Notes: generated from the sequence alone by a model not told the origin. Numbered from the stretch's first letter, positions 44,552 to 53,850 are shown. The stretch: 64,000 nucleotides of DNA from CAWAND01 sp963797485 (GCA_963797485.1 CAWCPF010000003.1:1054001-1118000), one strand, 5' to 3'. A program made the numbers and translations.

Positions 44552-45316
44552 GTGAAGATCAAATGCTTCGAGTGCGATGCAGTGATCGAGGCGGACGATC
44601 CCGACGCCATCGCCAATGCGTTTGTGGCACACGGGCACGCAAGACACACCTGGTCTCATCCTGAAGAGGCCATCCGTAACTATGCGCGCAACTACGCCGA
44701 GGCGACCCAGCAACTCACCGGCGACACCGGGCGACTACCCGAGATTGGCGACGTCACGCTCCATCCGGTTTCCGCGGATCGCGTCGACGACTGGCTCACG
44801 TTCTTTGACCATGACGGCTTCGCGGGCAACCCCGATTGGGCATCGTGCTATTGTCTTGAGCCCCACGTACCAGCGACACCTGAGCTGCCTGAGCGCCCCT
44901 GGCGCGAGAGACGGGCGAACATGGCCGATCAACTCCGCCACAGCGCGACCTTCGGGTATCTCGCTTATGTCGAAGGCCGACCGGTCGGCTGGGTCAACGC
45001 CTCTCTGCGTTCCAGCTACGGCCTTTACCAGTCGGTCGATCGCGGCGGACCCGCCCCATCATCCGTGATCGGGATATCGTGCTTTGTCATTGCTCCACCG
45101 TTCCGGCGCCACGGCATCGCCACCGCGCTACTTGATCGCGTCATCGCCGACGCGGCCAGCCGCGGCGCGTCGTGGATCGAGGCATACCCTCACAACGAAC
45201 CCGAAGCCAACGACGCCGGCCACTTCCGAGGCCCACGGTCGATGTACGAAGCGCGCGGATTCGAGGTGATCGAGGTGCGGGACCGCTACACGGTGGTCCG
45301 GCGGCGCGTCGGCTAG
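44552..45316 (+). CDS. cassette 27: GNAT acetyltransferase with N-terminal Cys-containing extension
   Basis: 254 residues, GTG start 44552. The N-terminal 50 residues (MKIKCFECDAVIEADDPDAIANAFVAHGHARH) resemble a small DUF1059-like zinc-ribbon module. Then a GNAT domain: FGYLAYVEGRPVGWVNAS, VIGISCFVIAPPFRRHGIATALLDRVI and MYEARGFEVIEV. The fusion is unusual for a cassette gene. Substrate unknown. Confidence 0.82.
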   Translation: MKIKCFECDAVIEADDPDAIANAFVAHGHARHTWSHPEEAIRNYARNYAEATQQLTGDTGRLPEIGDVTLHPVSADRVDDWLTFFDHDGFAGNPDWASCYCLEPHVPATPELPERPWRERRANMADQLRHSATFGYLAYVEGRPVGWVNASLRSSYGLYQSVDRGGPAPSSVIGISCFVIAPPFRRHGIATALLDRVIADAASRGASWIEAYPHNEPEANDAGHFRGPRSMYEARGFEVIEVRDRYTVVRRRVG

Positions 45317-45414
45317 CGTTGCACGAGGATGGAACGTTCCGATTCCTCCCCCACCTAGGCCTCCGCCGCCGGCAGAGTTATCATCAGGAACCTTGCCCCA
45401 AACCAAACAGCGCC

Positions 45415-45592
45415 GTCTAACAACACGATGGAGCCCTGGAAGAACACCAGGATCTCCGACCGACCCCCCAGGAGAATACCGGGGACCTGCGGCCGGCCAA
45501 TCTCGGCGAATCGGGTCTAAGATAGGTACGAAGCGCTGGCCGGGCGGATCCCTGCAAATAGCGCAAGACTTCGCATCTCGAGGTCGTTAGGC
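45415..45592 (+). repeat. attC27, class B
   Basis: R'' GTCTAAC at 45415; R' GTTAGGC at 45586. Confidence 0.88.
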
Positions 45593-45626
45593 AGCCCGAC
45601 GGATCTCCCCGTCGAAGGTGGGCGAT

Positions 45627-46193
45627 ATGCGCAGACTCGTGTACGCGACCTCCCTCTCTCTCGACGGCTACATCGATGCCGAAGCCGGAGACCCGAGTTG
45701 GGTCGTTCCCGATGAGGAGCTTCACAGGCACTTCAACGATGTTGAGCGGGAGATCGATACCCTACTGTACGGCCGCCGCATGTACGAACTCATGGCTGGA
45801 TTTTGGCCCACGGCCGACCAGGAGCCTTCGGCGCCTGCCGTCATCGTCGAGTACGCCCAGATCTGGAAGCCCATCCCCAAAGTCGTCTTCTCGTCAACAC
45901 TCGAAAGCGTCGACTGGAACTCCCTGCTAGTAAGAGGCGATGCGGTCACCGAAGTCGCTAGGCTGAAGGCGCAACCCGGGAGGGCTATGGGCGTCGGCGG
46001 CCTCATGCTCGCTTCAAGCTTGGCATCTGCTGGCCTAATCGACGAGTACCGTCTCTACTATGTCCCGATTTTCCTGGGTTCGGGTAAGGCAGCCTTCTCC
46101 CGCATTCAGAACAGGGTCAGCCTCAAGCCGGTGGAGACCCGCACCTTCTCCTCTGGCACGGTCCTCCTAAGATGCGTCCCCGTCAACGCCTAG
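45627..46193 (+). CDS. cassette 28: RibD C-terminal/dihydrofolate reductase-like protein
   Basis: 188 residues from ATG 45627. MRRLVYATSLSLDGYIDAEAGDPSW, DTLLYGRRMYELMAGFW, GVGGLMLASSLASAGLIDEYRLYYVPIFLGSG are the family signatures. This is an intact relative of the broken cassette 17 gene. Probable NADPH-dependent reductase; substrate unknown. Confidence 0.85.
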   Translation: MRRLVYATSLSLDGYIDAEAGDPSWVVPDEELHRHFNDVEREIDTLLYGRRMYELMAGFWPTADQEPSAPAVIVEYAQIWKPIPKVVFSSTLESVDWNSLLVRGDAVTEVARLKAQPGRAMGVGGLMLASSLASAGLIDEYRLYYVPIFLGSGKAAFSRIQNRVSLKPVETRTFSSGTVLLRCVPVNA

Positions 46194-46209
46194 GATGTGT
46201 CAGAAGGAA

Positions 46210-46387
46210 GGCTAACACCTCGATGGAGCCCGGGAAGAACACCAGGATCTCCGACCGATCCCCCAGGAGAATACCGGGGACCTGCGGCCGGCCGGCCTCG
46301 GCAAATCGGGTCTAAGATGGGTTCCAAGCGCTGGCCGGGCGGCTCCCTGCAAAAAACGCAGGACTTCGCATCCCGAGGCCGTTAGGC
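46210..46387 (+). repeat. attC28, class B
   Basis: R'' GGCTAAC at 46210; R' GTTAGGC at 46381. Confidence 0.88.
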
Positions 46388-46450
46388 GCTTGATCTCGAA
46401 GTAAAATGCGGCTCTCATTGAGGTCATGAAGAGAAAGGGAAAACAACAAC

Positions 46451-46864
46451 ATGTTACGTTGTACTCCGTTTCTTCTCTTTGATGGTAATTGTGCAGAGGC
46501 GATGACCTTCTATCACAATTGCCTTGGTGGAGAACTTACTCTTACAAAGCTCGGTGATACTCAAATGAAAGCTCAGTTTCCACCAGAAAAACATAGCCGC
46601 CTTATCAATGCTCAATTAAAAAGCGGGGCCATTGAAATTTCAGCAACAGATTGGATGGCTTCTCCTGCATTTGAACCAAAACAAGGCAATACATATGCGA
46701 TTTTTGTTATTGGTGGAACATACGACGAGCTAAAGACAGTCTTTGACAAACTCAAGGACGGAGCAGAAAGAGATAGACTTCAAGAGTTGCATGATATGCC
46801 TTTTGGGACGTATGGCCAGTTCTATGACAGATTTGGTGTTCAGTGGATCTTCAAAGGAGATTAG
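46451..46864 (+). CDS. cassette 29: PhnB-like VOC-family protein, AT-rich
   Basis: 137 residues: TPFLLFDGNCAEAMTFYHNCLGGELTLTKLGD, INAQLKSGAIEISATDWM and the end FGTYGQFYDRFGVQWIFKGD are PhnB/3-demethylubiquinone-methyltransferase-like VOC motifs. Codon use is AT-rich (AAA, ATT, CTT frequent), plainly unlike the GC-rich neighbours. The cassette ends in a short attC of different type, so it looks like a recent capture from another genome. Confidence 0.87.
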   Translation: MLRCTPFLLFDGNCAEAMTFYHNCLGGELTLTKLGDTQMKAQFPPEKHSRLINAQLKSGAIEISATDWMASPAFEPKQGNTYAIFVIGGTYDELKTVFDKLKDGAERDRLQELHDMPFGTYGQFYDRFGVQWIFKGD

Positions 46865-47025
46865 AAAGATGGGGCCCATGGAGGGAATCGAATAAAGGAT
46901 AGGTTTAGATCCGTGGCTGGAAACAAAAAACCCTCTTTCGCGAGACTGGTTGCTGTTGTCAGTCCAGAGTGTGTTGACAATCGCCTCAAGATGGATTTGG
47001 GGGAGTTGCCGGAACAAGAGTGCCG

Positions 47026-47094
47026 CGCCTAACAACCGCATGCAGGCAACTCGCTTCGCTGGCGCTCGCGAGCGCCTGATGCGGAACGTTAGTC
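47026..47094 (+). repeat. attC29, short foreign-type attC
   Basis: R'' GCCTAAC at 47026; R' GTTAGTC at 47088. Only 69 bp, with GCATGCAGG...CCTGATGC arms and a TCGCTGGCGCTCGCGA centre unlike the other sites here. Confidence 0.85.
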
Positions 47095-47326
47095 GGCTCG
47101 CATTGACGCCCTCTGACAGCGACCTGAGAGGGATTGAAGCTTCTACGATCCTATATTTGGGATCATGCGCAGGATGCGCCGTTTCAGAAAGGGGCACAGC
47201 ACCCTGGGCCCACCCATCTCAGCGCTGGCTCCTACCGAGGATGGGCCTTCACACGATGGCCGGATCCTCCTTCCGGCCAATGACCGCTCGCCCGCGAGGA
47301 GAACACAATGAGGCTCCGCCCCATCC

Positions 47327-47381
47327 GAGGATCCTGATAGGCTTAGCTACCGGCTCCCCGCTCCTCATGATGCTCCTACCT
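47327..47381 (+). repeat. 55-bp direct repeat, left copy flanking the IS3 element
   Basis: Begins GAGGATCCTGATAGGC and ends ATGATGCTCCTACCT; the identical copy is at 48651-48705. Confidence 0.85.
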
Positions 47382-47435
47382 TGGAGTTGACCCGGTAAGG
47401 TGGACACTCTTAGACTACCGTAGGAGGAGTTCACA

Positions 47436-47751
47436 ATGCCTGGAACACGATCCCGATATCCGGTGGAATACCGCCAGCAGATGGTCGAGCTGGTTAGGGC
47501 AGGCCGCACGCCCCATGAGCTGTCCAAAGAGTTCGAGCCCACAGCCAAGACCATTCGAGAACTGGGTGAAGCAGGCCGATCGCGACGACGGTCTGCGCCA
47601 TGAGGGCCTGACAACGGTCGAGAGGGATGAGTTGGCCCGCTTGCGACGGGAAGTCCGGCGGCTGCGCCAGGAACGGGAAATTCTGGCAAAAGCCGCGGCC
47701 TGGTTCGCTCGGGAGACCGGCTCGGTGCCACCCGGATCTTCGAATTCGTGA
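47436..47751 (+). pseudogene. IS3 orfA (helix-turn-helix protein), frameshifted
   Basis: ATG 47436 after GTAGGAGGAG. RYPVEYRQQMVELVRAGRTPHELSKEFEPTAKTIR is the HTH; an extra base near 47552 shifts the frame to NWVKQADRDDGL, followed by the leucine-zipper-like ELARLRREVRRLRQEREILAKAAAWFARE to the stop at 47751. Confidence 0.8.
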
Positions 47752-48603
47752 AGGCCAACCAGGCACGCTACCCCGATGGCCACGATGTGCCGAGTGCTGG
47801 GTGTCTCCACCAGCGGATACTACGCGTGGCTCAAGCGACCGCGTCGAAGCGGGCGCTCGGAAGACGCTGTCCTGGGCGGACGCATCCGCACAGATCTCAT
47901 CTGACGCTCGCGGCGAACCTATGGCGCGCCGCGGGTGCATGCCGAACTGGCCGATGAGGGTATCGTATGTAGGCCGCAAGCGGGTCGCCCGTCTGATGCG
48001 AATGGCAGGTCTGCAGGGGGTGAGTCGGCGCAAGCGGCCTTCCACCACCGTGCGTGAGCCGAGGCAGCGGCCGGCGCCGGACCTGGTCGATCGGGACTTC
48101 ACGGTGGACGGACCGAACAAGCTCTGGGTCGCCGACATCACCTATGTCCCGACCTGGGCCGGTTTCCTGTATCTGGCCGTCGTGGTCGATGCCTGGAGTC
48201 GACGCGTGGTCGGTTGGTCGATGGCGAACTCATCTGCGGACCGAACTCGTCCTGGATGCCCTGGACATGGCCATCCGGCAACGATATCCGTTGGGGGTGA
48301 TCCACCACTCCGACCAGGGCAGCCAATACACTTCCCTCGAGTTCGGTCGGCGCTGCCGGGAGGCAGGTGTGCGTCCTTCGATGGGTTCCGTCGGCGACGC
48401 CTATGACAATGCCCTGTGCGAGAGCTTCTTTGCCACGCTCGAATGCGAACTGATCGACCGTCACCATTTCCAGACTTAGCGCGGAAGCCAGAGTTGCCGC
48501 TTTTGAATTCATCGAAGGCTGGTACAACCTACACCGACGCCATTCTTCCCTGGGGTACAAGTCGCCGATGCGCTACGAAAGGAGCTATGCCACAGCAGCA
48601 TGA
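47727..48603 (+). pseudogene. IS3 orfB (DDE transposase), frameshifts and a stop
   Basis: FVKANQARYP, then MATMCRVLGVSTSGYYAWLKRP in a shifted frame; TGA at about 47902 (CGA would restore RRSRRTYGAPR). The DDE core is spread over frames: KLWVADITYVPTWAGFLYLAVVVDAWSRRVVGW, HHSDQGSQYTS and NALCESFFATLECELID, ending GWYNLHRRHSSLGYKSPMRYE to TGA 48601. Not functional as read. Confidence 0.82.
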
Positions 48604-48650
48604 TGCGGAAGCACTCTACTGTCCACTAAAGCGGGGCAACTCCACATCCT

Positions 48651-48705
48651 GAGGATCCTGATAGGCTTAGCTACCGGCTCCCCGCTCCTCATGATGCTCC
48701 TACCT
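48651..48705 (+). repeat. 55-bp direct repeat, right copy flanking the IS3 element
   Basis: Identical to 47327-47381; continues directly into the interrupted membrane-protein gene. Confidence 0.85.
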
Positions 48706-49081
48706 GTTGCTTTCATGACATTTGTGGCCATTGGTCTCTGGGACCCAGCCGCCCAATTCCTTCTCACGCAGGTCCCCTCCCGCCCTCTGGAGTCCATAGG
48801 CTGGAACGTCGCGCTAGCACTTGGGTTCCTCTTCACCGTACTCAACTTTGCAATAGTCGTCTTCTACCTCTCCCATATCATCACCAACCAGTCCGCACCG
48901 GGCATAGTGCGAGTTGGCTTCGCCGTGAGCCTCCTCATCATTCCCTTCGTCGCCATGACCGCGTACTGGTTCATTTACGTCCTCCCCGAGAAGCCTCCTA
49001 CATGGGCATTGAAGGCATCCAGACCCATTCCAGGCCCAACGTGACTCCTGACCTCTGAACCGGAGGCCACCTATTCGAGCC

Positions 49082-49255
49082 GGCTAACAACTCTATGGAG
49101 CCCTGGAAGAACACCAGGATCTCCGACAGACCCCCCGGAAGACCACCGGGGACCTGCGGCCGGCCACTGCGAATCGGGTCTAAGATAGGGTCCAAATGCT
49201 GGCTAGGCGGCTCCCTGCAATGAACGCAGGACCTCGCATCTCGAGGCCGTTAGGC
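49082..49255 (+). repeat. attC30, class B
   Basis: R'' GGCTAAC at 49082; R' GTTAGGC at 49249. Confidence 0.88.
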
Positions 49256-49295
49256 CTCACAACCAACGCCGAGCTCGCACCCGGAGGACATAACG

Positions 49296-49637
49296 ATGAC
49301 GAAGTACCTGATCTCCTTCCCCGGACCGGCGATGGACATCCCCCACGAGGACTGGGGCGCCGTCGGGGAAGCGTCGCATGCGGTCATACGCGAGGCGAAG
49401 GATGCCGGCGTCTACGTGTTCGGTGGTGGGATCAACGAGGACGTCGCGCCGCTGATGGTTGCCGGCGACGGTACCGTCACGAACGAGACCTACCCGCAGA
49501 CCAAGGAGTTCGACGGCGGCTTCTGCGTCCTGGAACTCCCGTCGCGCGAAGCCGCCGTCGAGTGGGCCGCCAAGATCGCCAAATCATGCCGCTGCTCGCA
49601 GGAACTCCGCGAGTTCCAGTACGACCCCGAGAGCTGA
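49296..49637 (+). CDS. cassette 31: YCII-family protein
   Basis: 113 residues; ATG 49296 after CCGGAGGACATAACG. MTKYLISFPGPAMDIP, DAGVYVFGGGINEDVAPLMVAGDGTV and GGFCVLELPSREAAVEWAAKIAKSC are YCII/DGPF-like dimeric alpha/beta-barrel motifs. Such proteins are often annotated as transcription initiation protein-like; the actual role is unknown. Confidence 0.85.
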   Translation: MTKYLISFPGPAMDIPHEDWGAVGEASHAVIREAKDAGVYVFGGGINEDVAPLMVAGDGTVTNETYPQTKEFDGGFCVLELPSREAAVEWAAKIAKSCRCSQELREFQYDPES

Positions 49638-49731
49638 CCGGCGAGGTCGCAATTCGATGGAGTACTACACATCCAACCAAACCTATGGTCCGTACAGGCA
49701 ACACGCCCAAGCGCCTCGCTACATCCGTGAG

Positions 49732-49830
49732 ACCTGACCACTGCATGCAGCCGACTCCCCTGACAGTCATCAAATTTGCATACGCAAATTTGCCGCCTGC
49801 CTGGCGCGCGGCTGATGCTGGCTGTTAGTT
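49732..49830 (+). repeat. attC31, atypical VCR-like attC
   Basis: R'' ACCTGAC at 49732; R' GTTAGTT at 49824. CATGCAGCCGACTCCCCTGA body with a CAAATTTGC-containing centre; no relation to the local classes. Confidence 0.72.
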
Positions 49831-49858
49831 CGCCCTAGAGAGGCTCCTTCTCGCAAAA

Positions 49859-50410
49859 ATGAGCAATTCCAGCATCCACACGCTCACCATCCGCCTGGCC
49901 ACACCCAGCGATAACGTCCTGCTCGCTCAGCTTGGAGCTGAGACGTTCTCCGATGCCTTCGCCGCAGAGAATGCACCAGAGGATATGGAGCTCTACCTCA
50001 AGCGGTCGTTCTCCCGTGAGATTCAGGCTTCCGAGCTAGCAGATCAATCCTCGGCGTTCCTCATTGCACAGCGCGACGGAGAGGCGGTCGGCTACTCCCG
50101 CATTCGCAACTCCAGGCCGGCCGGTGGCATCACCGCAGACCGTCCTGTGGAGATTGTCCGCATCTACGCCCGAACCGCCTGGATCGGGCGTGGCGTCGGC
50201 TCAGCCCTCATCCAAGGCTGCCTACAACAGGCCAGGACTAGGGGCTCCGACGTCATCTGGCTCGATGTATGGGAAGAGAACGCGAGGGCGATCAAGTTCT
50301 ATGAGAAGTGGGGGTTCGCCCAGATCGGCACCCAACCATTCCGTCTGGGAAACGATATCCAGAACGATCTTTTGATGGCTCGTCCCGTCGCGACCCTGGG
50401 GGCGGCCTAA
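49859..50410 (+). CDS. cassette 32: GNAT acetyltransferase (SpeG/YncA-like)
   Basis: 183 residues; ATG 49859. LTIRLATPSDNVLLAQLGAETFSDAFAAENAPEDMELYL, AFLIAQRDGEAVGYSRI, VEIVRIYARTAWIGRGVGSALIQGCLQQAR and ENARAIKFYEKWGFAQIGTQPF are canonical GNAT motifs, with the acetyl-CoA P-loop in WIGRGVGSAL. The substrate is probably a small amine or protein N-terminus. Confidence 0.9.
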   Translation: MSNSSIHTLTIRLATPSDNVLLAQLGAETFSDAFAAENAPEDMELYLKRSFSREIQASELADQSSAFLIAQRDGEAVGYSRIRNSRPAGGITADRPVEIVRIYARTAWIGRGVGSALIQGCLQQARTRGSDVIWLDVWEENARAIKFYEKWGFAQIGTQPFRLGNDIQNDLLMARPVATLGAA

Positions 50411-50559
50411 CATCTCGCTGGATTGGACGCAGGGGCCAAGGATGCTGGGCGAATTTGGCGAGATTGTTGTATGCTCAGGATAGGCCAGGGCAGGGGGTTG
50501 AGTGGCCCCGGCCGATCCCTGCCAAGAACGCAGGACTTCGCAGCTCGAGGGCGTTAGGC
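50405..50559 (+). repeat. attC32, class A with right-arm hairpin module
   Basis: R'' GCCTAAC at 50405, overlapping the end of the GNAT gene; R' GTTAGGC at 50553. Confidence 0.88.
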
Positions 50560-50587
50560 GGGGAAACTAATCATTGAGGAATACAAA

Positions 50588-50781
50588 ATGAATAGAAAAA
50601 CAGCAATCGTTTCGTCTTAGCCGTCTGCATAGCCCTCCCTGTGCTACTTCTTACCCAAATTGTTACTCCTGTTATTGGCAGCGCCATTCTCGCGATTGCA
50701 TTAGTACTGTCTGGCGGATTTTCAAGAGGTCTTCGAGCAAACAATAATGCATCAAAGCTAGGCCAAAAAGAGCAAAAGTAG
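50588..50781 (+). pseudogene. cassette 33: small two-helix membrane protein, one frameshift
   Basis: ATG 50588 after TTGAGGAATAC. MNRKTAIV breaks at a TTT run near 50613; one added base gives FVLAVCIALPVLLLTQIVTPVIGSAILAIALVLSGGFSRGL to TAG 50779. About 64 residues, AT-rich. Likely an imported small membrane protein. Confidence 0.55.
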
Positions 50782-50840
50782 ATAAGCGGCTTGAGCCTGA
50801 AATTCTCACTAAAACAGATACTTTCGCCGCCTTACCAGTC

Positions 50841-50978
50841 GCTCAACCTGACGTGGTAACCGCGGACGCAATTTATGCATTCAAAGTTGAAATATCTAAA
50901 CACGAAATACGACAGAATCGGTTGTCACAGATTGATCGAGCTTGCGTCCGCGCAAAAACGTTGCCACGCAAGTTAGCT
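50841..50978 (+). repeat. attC33, atypical attC
   Basis: R'' GCTCAAC at 50841; R' GTTAGCT at 50972. A 10-bp stem GCGGACGCAA/TTGCGTCCGC lies between. Assignment is tentative because the cores match poorly. Confidence 0.5.
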
Positions 50979-51115
50979 CCAGCCCATTAGGCGCACACAA
51001 CCAGAAATCCATGACAAGGCGAAACACCCTTCTGATGTCCGCCACATATGTCAAGGACTCCTCTAGCATCCCCACCCAACATGTGCCGCCAGATGCAAGC
51101 CAAGAAAGAGGTAAC

Positions 51116-51631
51116 ATGGAATTCAGCACTCTTTATCAGGAACTTCAAAATAGCACAGAGATGATCCGTGCTTTATTGGCAGGAGTCGCACCAGAGGCAG
51201 CACGCCTCAAACCGAGTGCGGAGTCGTGGTCGATTCTCGAAGTGGTGTGTCACTTATACGATGAAGAGCGCGAAGATTTTCGAGAACATCTCGATTTTCA
51301 TTCGCTTCTCACCGCCAAAATGAAGAATGGCATGTCGATCGACACCGAAGGTTGGGTAACAGAACGAAAATATAACGAGCAGAACTTCGCTGAGATGCAG
51401 GAAAAATTCTTTGTCGAACGTGAAAAATCATTTGCATGGCTCAATGGATTACAGAATCCAGATTGGGAGAAAACCTATACAACGGAGTACCGCACCATCA
51501 GCGCGGGAGAGATGTTCGCCTGTTGGGTCGCGCATGACAATCTCCACATCCGCCAATTGGTGGAACTCAGGCGCATGAGGCTGGAAAATATCACAAAACC
51601 TTACAATCTCGAATACGCAGGTGATTGGTAA
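51116..51631 (+). CDS. cassette 34: DinB-family putative metal-dependent protein
   Basis: 171 residues; ATG 51116 after AAGAAAGAGGTAAC. FSTLYQELQNSTEMIRALLAGV, ESWSILEVVCHLYDEEREDF and FACWVAHDNLHIRQLVELRRM supply the His residues of a DinB four-helix bundle. Family members are thiol- or DNA-damage-related, mostly uncharacterised. AT-richer than neighbours. Confidence 0.87.
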   Translation: MEFSTLYQELQNSTEMIRALLAGVAPEAARLKPSAESWSILEVVCHLYDEEREDFREHLDFHSLLTAKMKNGMSIDTEGWVTERKYNEQNFAEMQEKFFVEREKSFAWLNGLQNPDWEKTYTTEYRTISAGEMFACWVAHDNLHIRQLVELRRMRLENITKPYNLEYAGDW

Positions 51632-51710
51632 CTGAATAGACACAAATCAGATGACCAATGCAGAATATGTAGTTCGCCATCGAGCAAGCTGGTTGGTGCT
51701 TCAATAGTGC

Positions 51711-51874
51711 GCCTAACATCTCGATGGATGGGACGCACTTGCAGTGTGCTCCACGAGGGATGCGGCGCGATTTCGGCGGGAGATTGTTGATGCAGGATGG
51801 CTTGGGGCAAGGCGGTGAACGCCCCGGCCGATCCCGGCCAAACCGCAGGACTTAGCAGCTCGAGGCACGCTGCA
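51711..51874 (+). repeat. attC34, class A-like with decayed R'
   Basis: R'' GCCTAAC at 51711; the right core is lost (GCACGCTGC where GTTAGGC is expected). Confidence 0.7.
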
Positions 51875-51921
51875 ACGCGACTCAGCCGACAGAGGTACCG
51901 TATCGACAGGGAATCCCGCCC

Positions 51922-52363
51922 ATCAAAGTTGTCATCACAGCCACGTCTTTCGCAGCCCTCTTACTGGCCACCACAGGGTGCGCCGCGAGCCCCACAGAGG
52001 AGGCGGTCGGCGCTCCTGTCATAGAGATAGGTGGCGCCCGCTTCGAGATATCGGACGCCGCAGTCTATTCCAACTGCCTCAACTTGGCGTTCGCGGTCAG
52101 GGCATTCGAAGTACCCCCAGGCGCGGATCCCCAATCGTTCTTCCCCTCCTGCAAAGAGCATCGATGTTGCGATCACACCCGTCGACGGTGAGCTAGCTGC
52201 CAGGGCTTGGGAGGCGAGAGGCGACGAGGAAGACGGCCGCTTTTGGATGGAGCAGCGGGCTATCGTCTCGCTCTCACTCCCGGTGCCCGAGGGCGAAGAA
52301 GTCACCCTGCACATCACCGCAACCCTCGACGACGATTTCGGACACTCCGAACCCATGCAATAG
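51922..52363 (+). pseudogene. cassette 35: lipoprotein, start codon lost and one frameshift
   Basis: KVVITATSFAALLLATTGCAASPTEE is a lipoprotein signal (lipobox Cys at about 51976), but the expected ATG reads ATC at 51922. After PVIEIGGARFEISDAAVYSNCLNLAFAV the frame changes near 52140-52150 to SIDVAITPVDGELAARAW...EEVTLHITATLDDDFGHSE, ending at 52363. Function unknown. Confidence 0.5.
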
Positions 52364-52430
52364 AATGCCGCCATTTCACGGAAGTGCTGGGGTTGGTCTA
52401 GACGTTCACCAGCCACCGCCCAACTGGCCG

Positions 52431-52559
52431 GCTCACAACACGCTGAAGCTGACCCGGCGGGCGGGGCCTTGATTGGCGCTTGTCTAGGCCGCGGGCCAAG
52501 CGGACAATCATGGGGAGTTGGCAGCTTGAGACTGGAAGCTTAGCTCGAGGCCGTTAGGC
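52431..52559 (+). repeat. attC35, class D, degenerate R''
   Basis: R'' region GCTCACAAC at 52431; R' GTTAGGC at 52553. The GAAGCTGACCCGGCGGGC body is intact. Confidence 0.75.
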
Positions 52560-52578
52560 GGCACGGAAGGGTTACTCG

Positions 52579-53126
52579 ATGAAGAAACTCCTCTTGATTG
52601 CCCTCGCAGTAGTTCTCTTGGCTGTAGTTCGCGAGGGCCCTCCACGCGCTTGTAGCTGCCGCGATCGCCAGACGATGTTCCGGGTAGGCCTTCGGCTTTG
52701 AAGTTGTCTACAGGAACTCCTGTTCCTGAAAGGCATGGCCTGCAATGGGCCGCCATATCCGGCGTGCCCAATGCTGCGACGATCGTACTTGGCTACCTCC
52801 TTCTTGCATTGCGTCAGCCACTCGCTTCCAGCCAGAACCGTCTGGTCAGGAGCACAGCCTATTGGCTGTGCCTCCTTCTACTCATCGGCGATCCTCTGAA
52901 CATGTCGCTGGGCCCTTTCATCTATGGCTCGGATACCTTGGGGATCGTAGTTGGGCTGCAAACAGGCGTCTGGGTCATTCAAGCCCTAGCATTTGCCTTC
53001 GTAGTCAACAGGGAGTTGGTCGCCCAGATCCAATGGCCTTCCTTTGGCGTCACTTCAACCCATCCGCTGTTCAAGCCGCTGGAGCCCAGTCCAAAGGCCA
53101 CCAGGGGCTGCCTAACAACCCGCTGA
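52579..53126 (+). pseudogene. cassette 36: small membrane protein, frameshifted (possible M50-like)
   Basis: ATG 52579: MKKLLLIALAVVLLAVV, then a frame change near 52640 gives EGLHALVAAAIA, and later GLQWAAISGVPNAATIVLGYLLLALRQPL and WLCLLLLIGDPLNMSLGPFIYGSDTLGIVVGLQ to 53126. The REGLHALVA segment recalls the HExxH of site-2-type proteases with its first His replaced; this is a weak suggestion only. Confidence 0.45.
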
Positions 53127-53234
53127 AGCCCGGCGGGCTGGGCCAAGGCAGGTCCTTGTTTCGCCGGCGAACAAGCCGTAGAGTAGGGAAAACTGCCGAT
53201 TTCCGCCTGGCAGCCTAGCTCGAGGGGGTCAGGC
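53110..53234 (+). repeat. attC36, class D
   Basis: R'' GCCTAAC at 53110; R' GTCAGGC at 53228 (one mismatch). Confidence 0.83.
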
Positions 53235-53298
53235 GGCCAAGGAAAGATGGGGCTCGCCATTTACCTGGGTAACAATTGCCGTGGGAGGTAACGGATTA

Positions 53299-53814
53299 AT
53301 GGTTGGAACCACCCTGACTGAGTTCATCCGATACAACAGCTGGGCCAATCATCGGGTTCTGGATGCATGTGTCCAGTTAAGTGAGGAGAAGCTCGCAACC
53401 CCAATACCAGGCGCGTATGGCACCATTCGAGAGACTCTGGTGCACCTTGTAGAGGCCGAGGCATTCTACATTTCGCTGCTTACTGGCGGTGAACCAAAGC
53501 CGCCATATGAATCGGATGAAGCCCCAACTGTGGAACAGATGAGGGTGTTTTCGGATGAACTGGGCCTAGCTCTCGTTAATCTTGCTAATCAATTCAATCC
53601 CAGGGATATGGTGGACGAAGAAGGCGATGGGTGGGAGCTTCACTACCAGGCCGTCGCTCTGTTTATCCAAATCGTCGACCACGGGATTGAGCATCGCACT
53701 AATATCACGACTGCTCTCAATGCGGGGCTTCAGGATCCACCTGAGGTGGACGGGTGGGCCTACCTCTGGGCGCATCCTGACCGATTTGACGTGAAGCGGA
53801 TTGGCGAGGAGTGA
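53299..53814 (+). CDS. cassette 37: DinB-family protein
   Basis: 171 residues from ATG 53299. MVGTTLTEFIRYNSWANHRVLDACVQL, TIRETLVHLVEAEAFYI and VALFIQIVDHGIEHRTNITTAL give the three conserved His positions of DinB. It is a second, divergent DinB cassette (compare cassette 34). Function unknown. Confidence 0.88.
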   Translation: MVGTTLTEFIRYNSWANHRVLDACVQLSEEKLATPIPGAYGTIRETLVHLVEAEAFYISLLTGGEPKPPYESDEAPTVEQMRVFSDELGLALVNLANQFNPRDMVDEEGDGWELHYQAVALFIQIVDHGIEHRTNITTALNAGLQDPPEVDGWAYLWAHPDRFDVKRIGEE

Positions 53815-53850
53815 GCCACCCCTTGGGGCGTCGGCGCAAGGACGTCAGCC

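Larger units (their letters stand above)
47382..48644 (+). mobile_element. IS3-family insertion sequence, disrupted
   Basis: Terminal inverted repeats TGGAGTTGACCCGG (left, from about 47382) and TGGAGTTGCCCCGC (right, reading inward from 48644), both continuing to GTGGACA. The usual orfA and orfB are present but broken at several positions. Confidence 0.85.
47308..49044 (+). pseudogene. cassette 30: small membrane protein interrupted by an IS3 element
   Basis: The coding parts are about 47308-47383 and 48652-49044: ILIGLATGSPLLMMLLPVAFMTFVAIGLWDPAAQFLL, then VALALGFLFTVLNFAIVVFYL and VGFAVSLLIIPFVAMTAYWFIYVLPEKPPTW. Three or four TM helices; family unknown. The first 55 bp of the interrupted part occur on both sides of the IS. 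Cassette ends (GTTAGTCGGCTCG and CGAGCCGGCTAAC) still match, with one mismatch. Confidence 0.6.
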
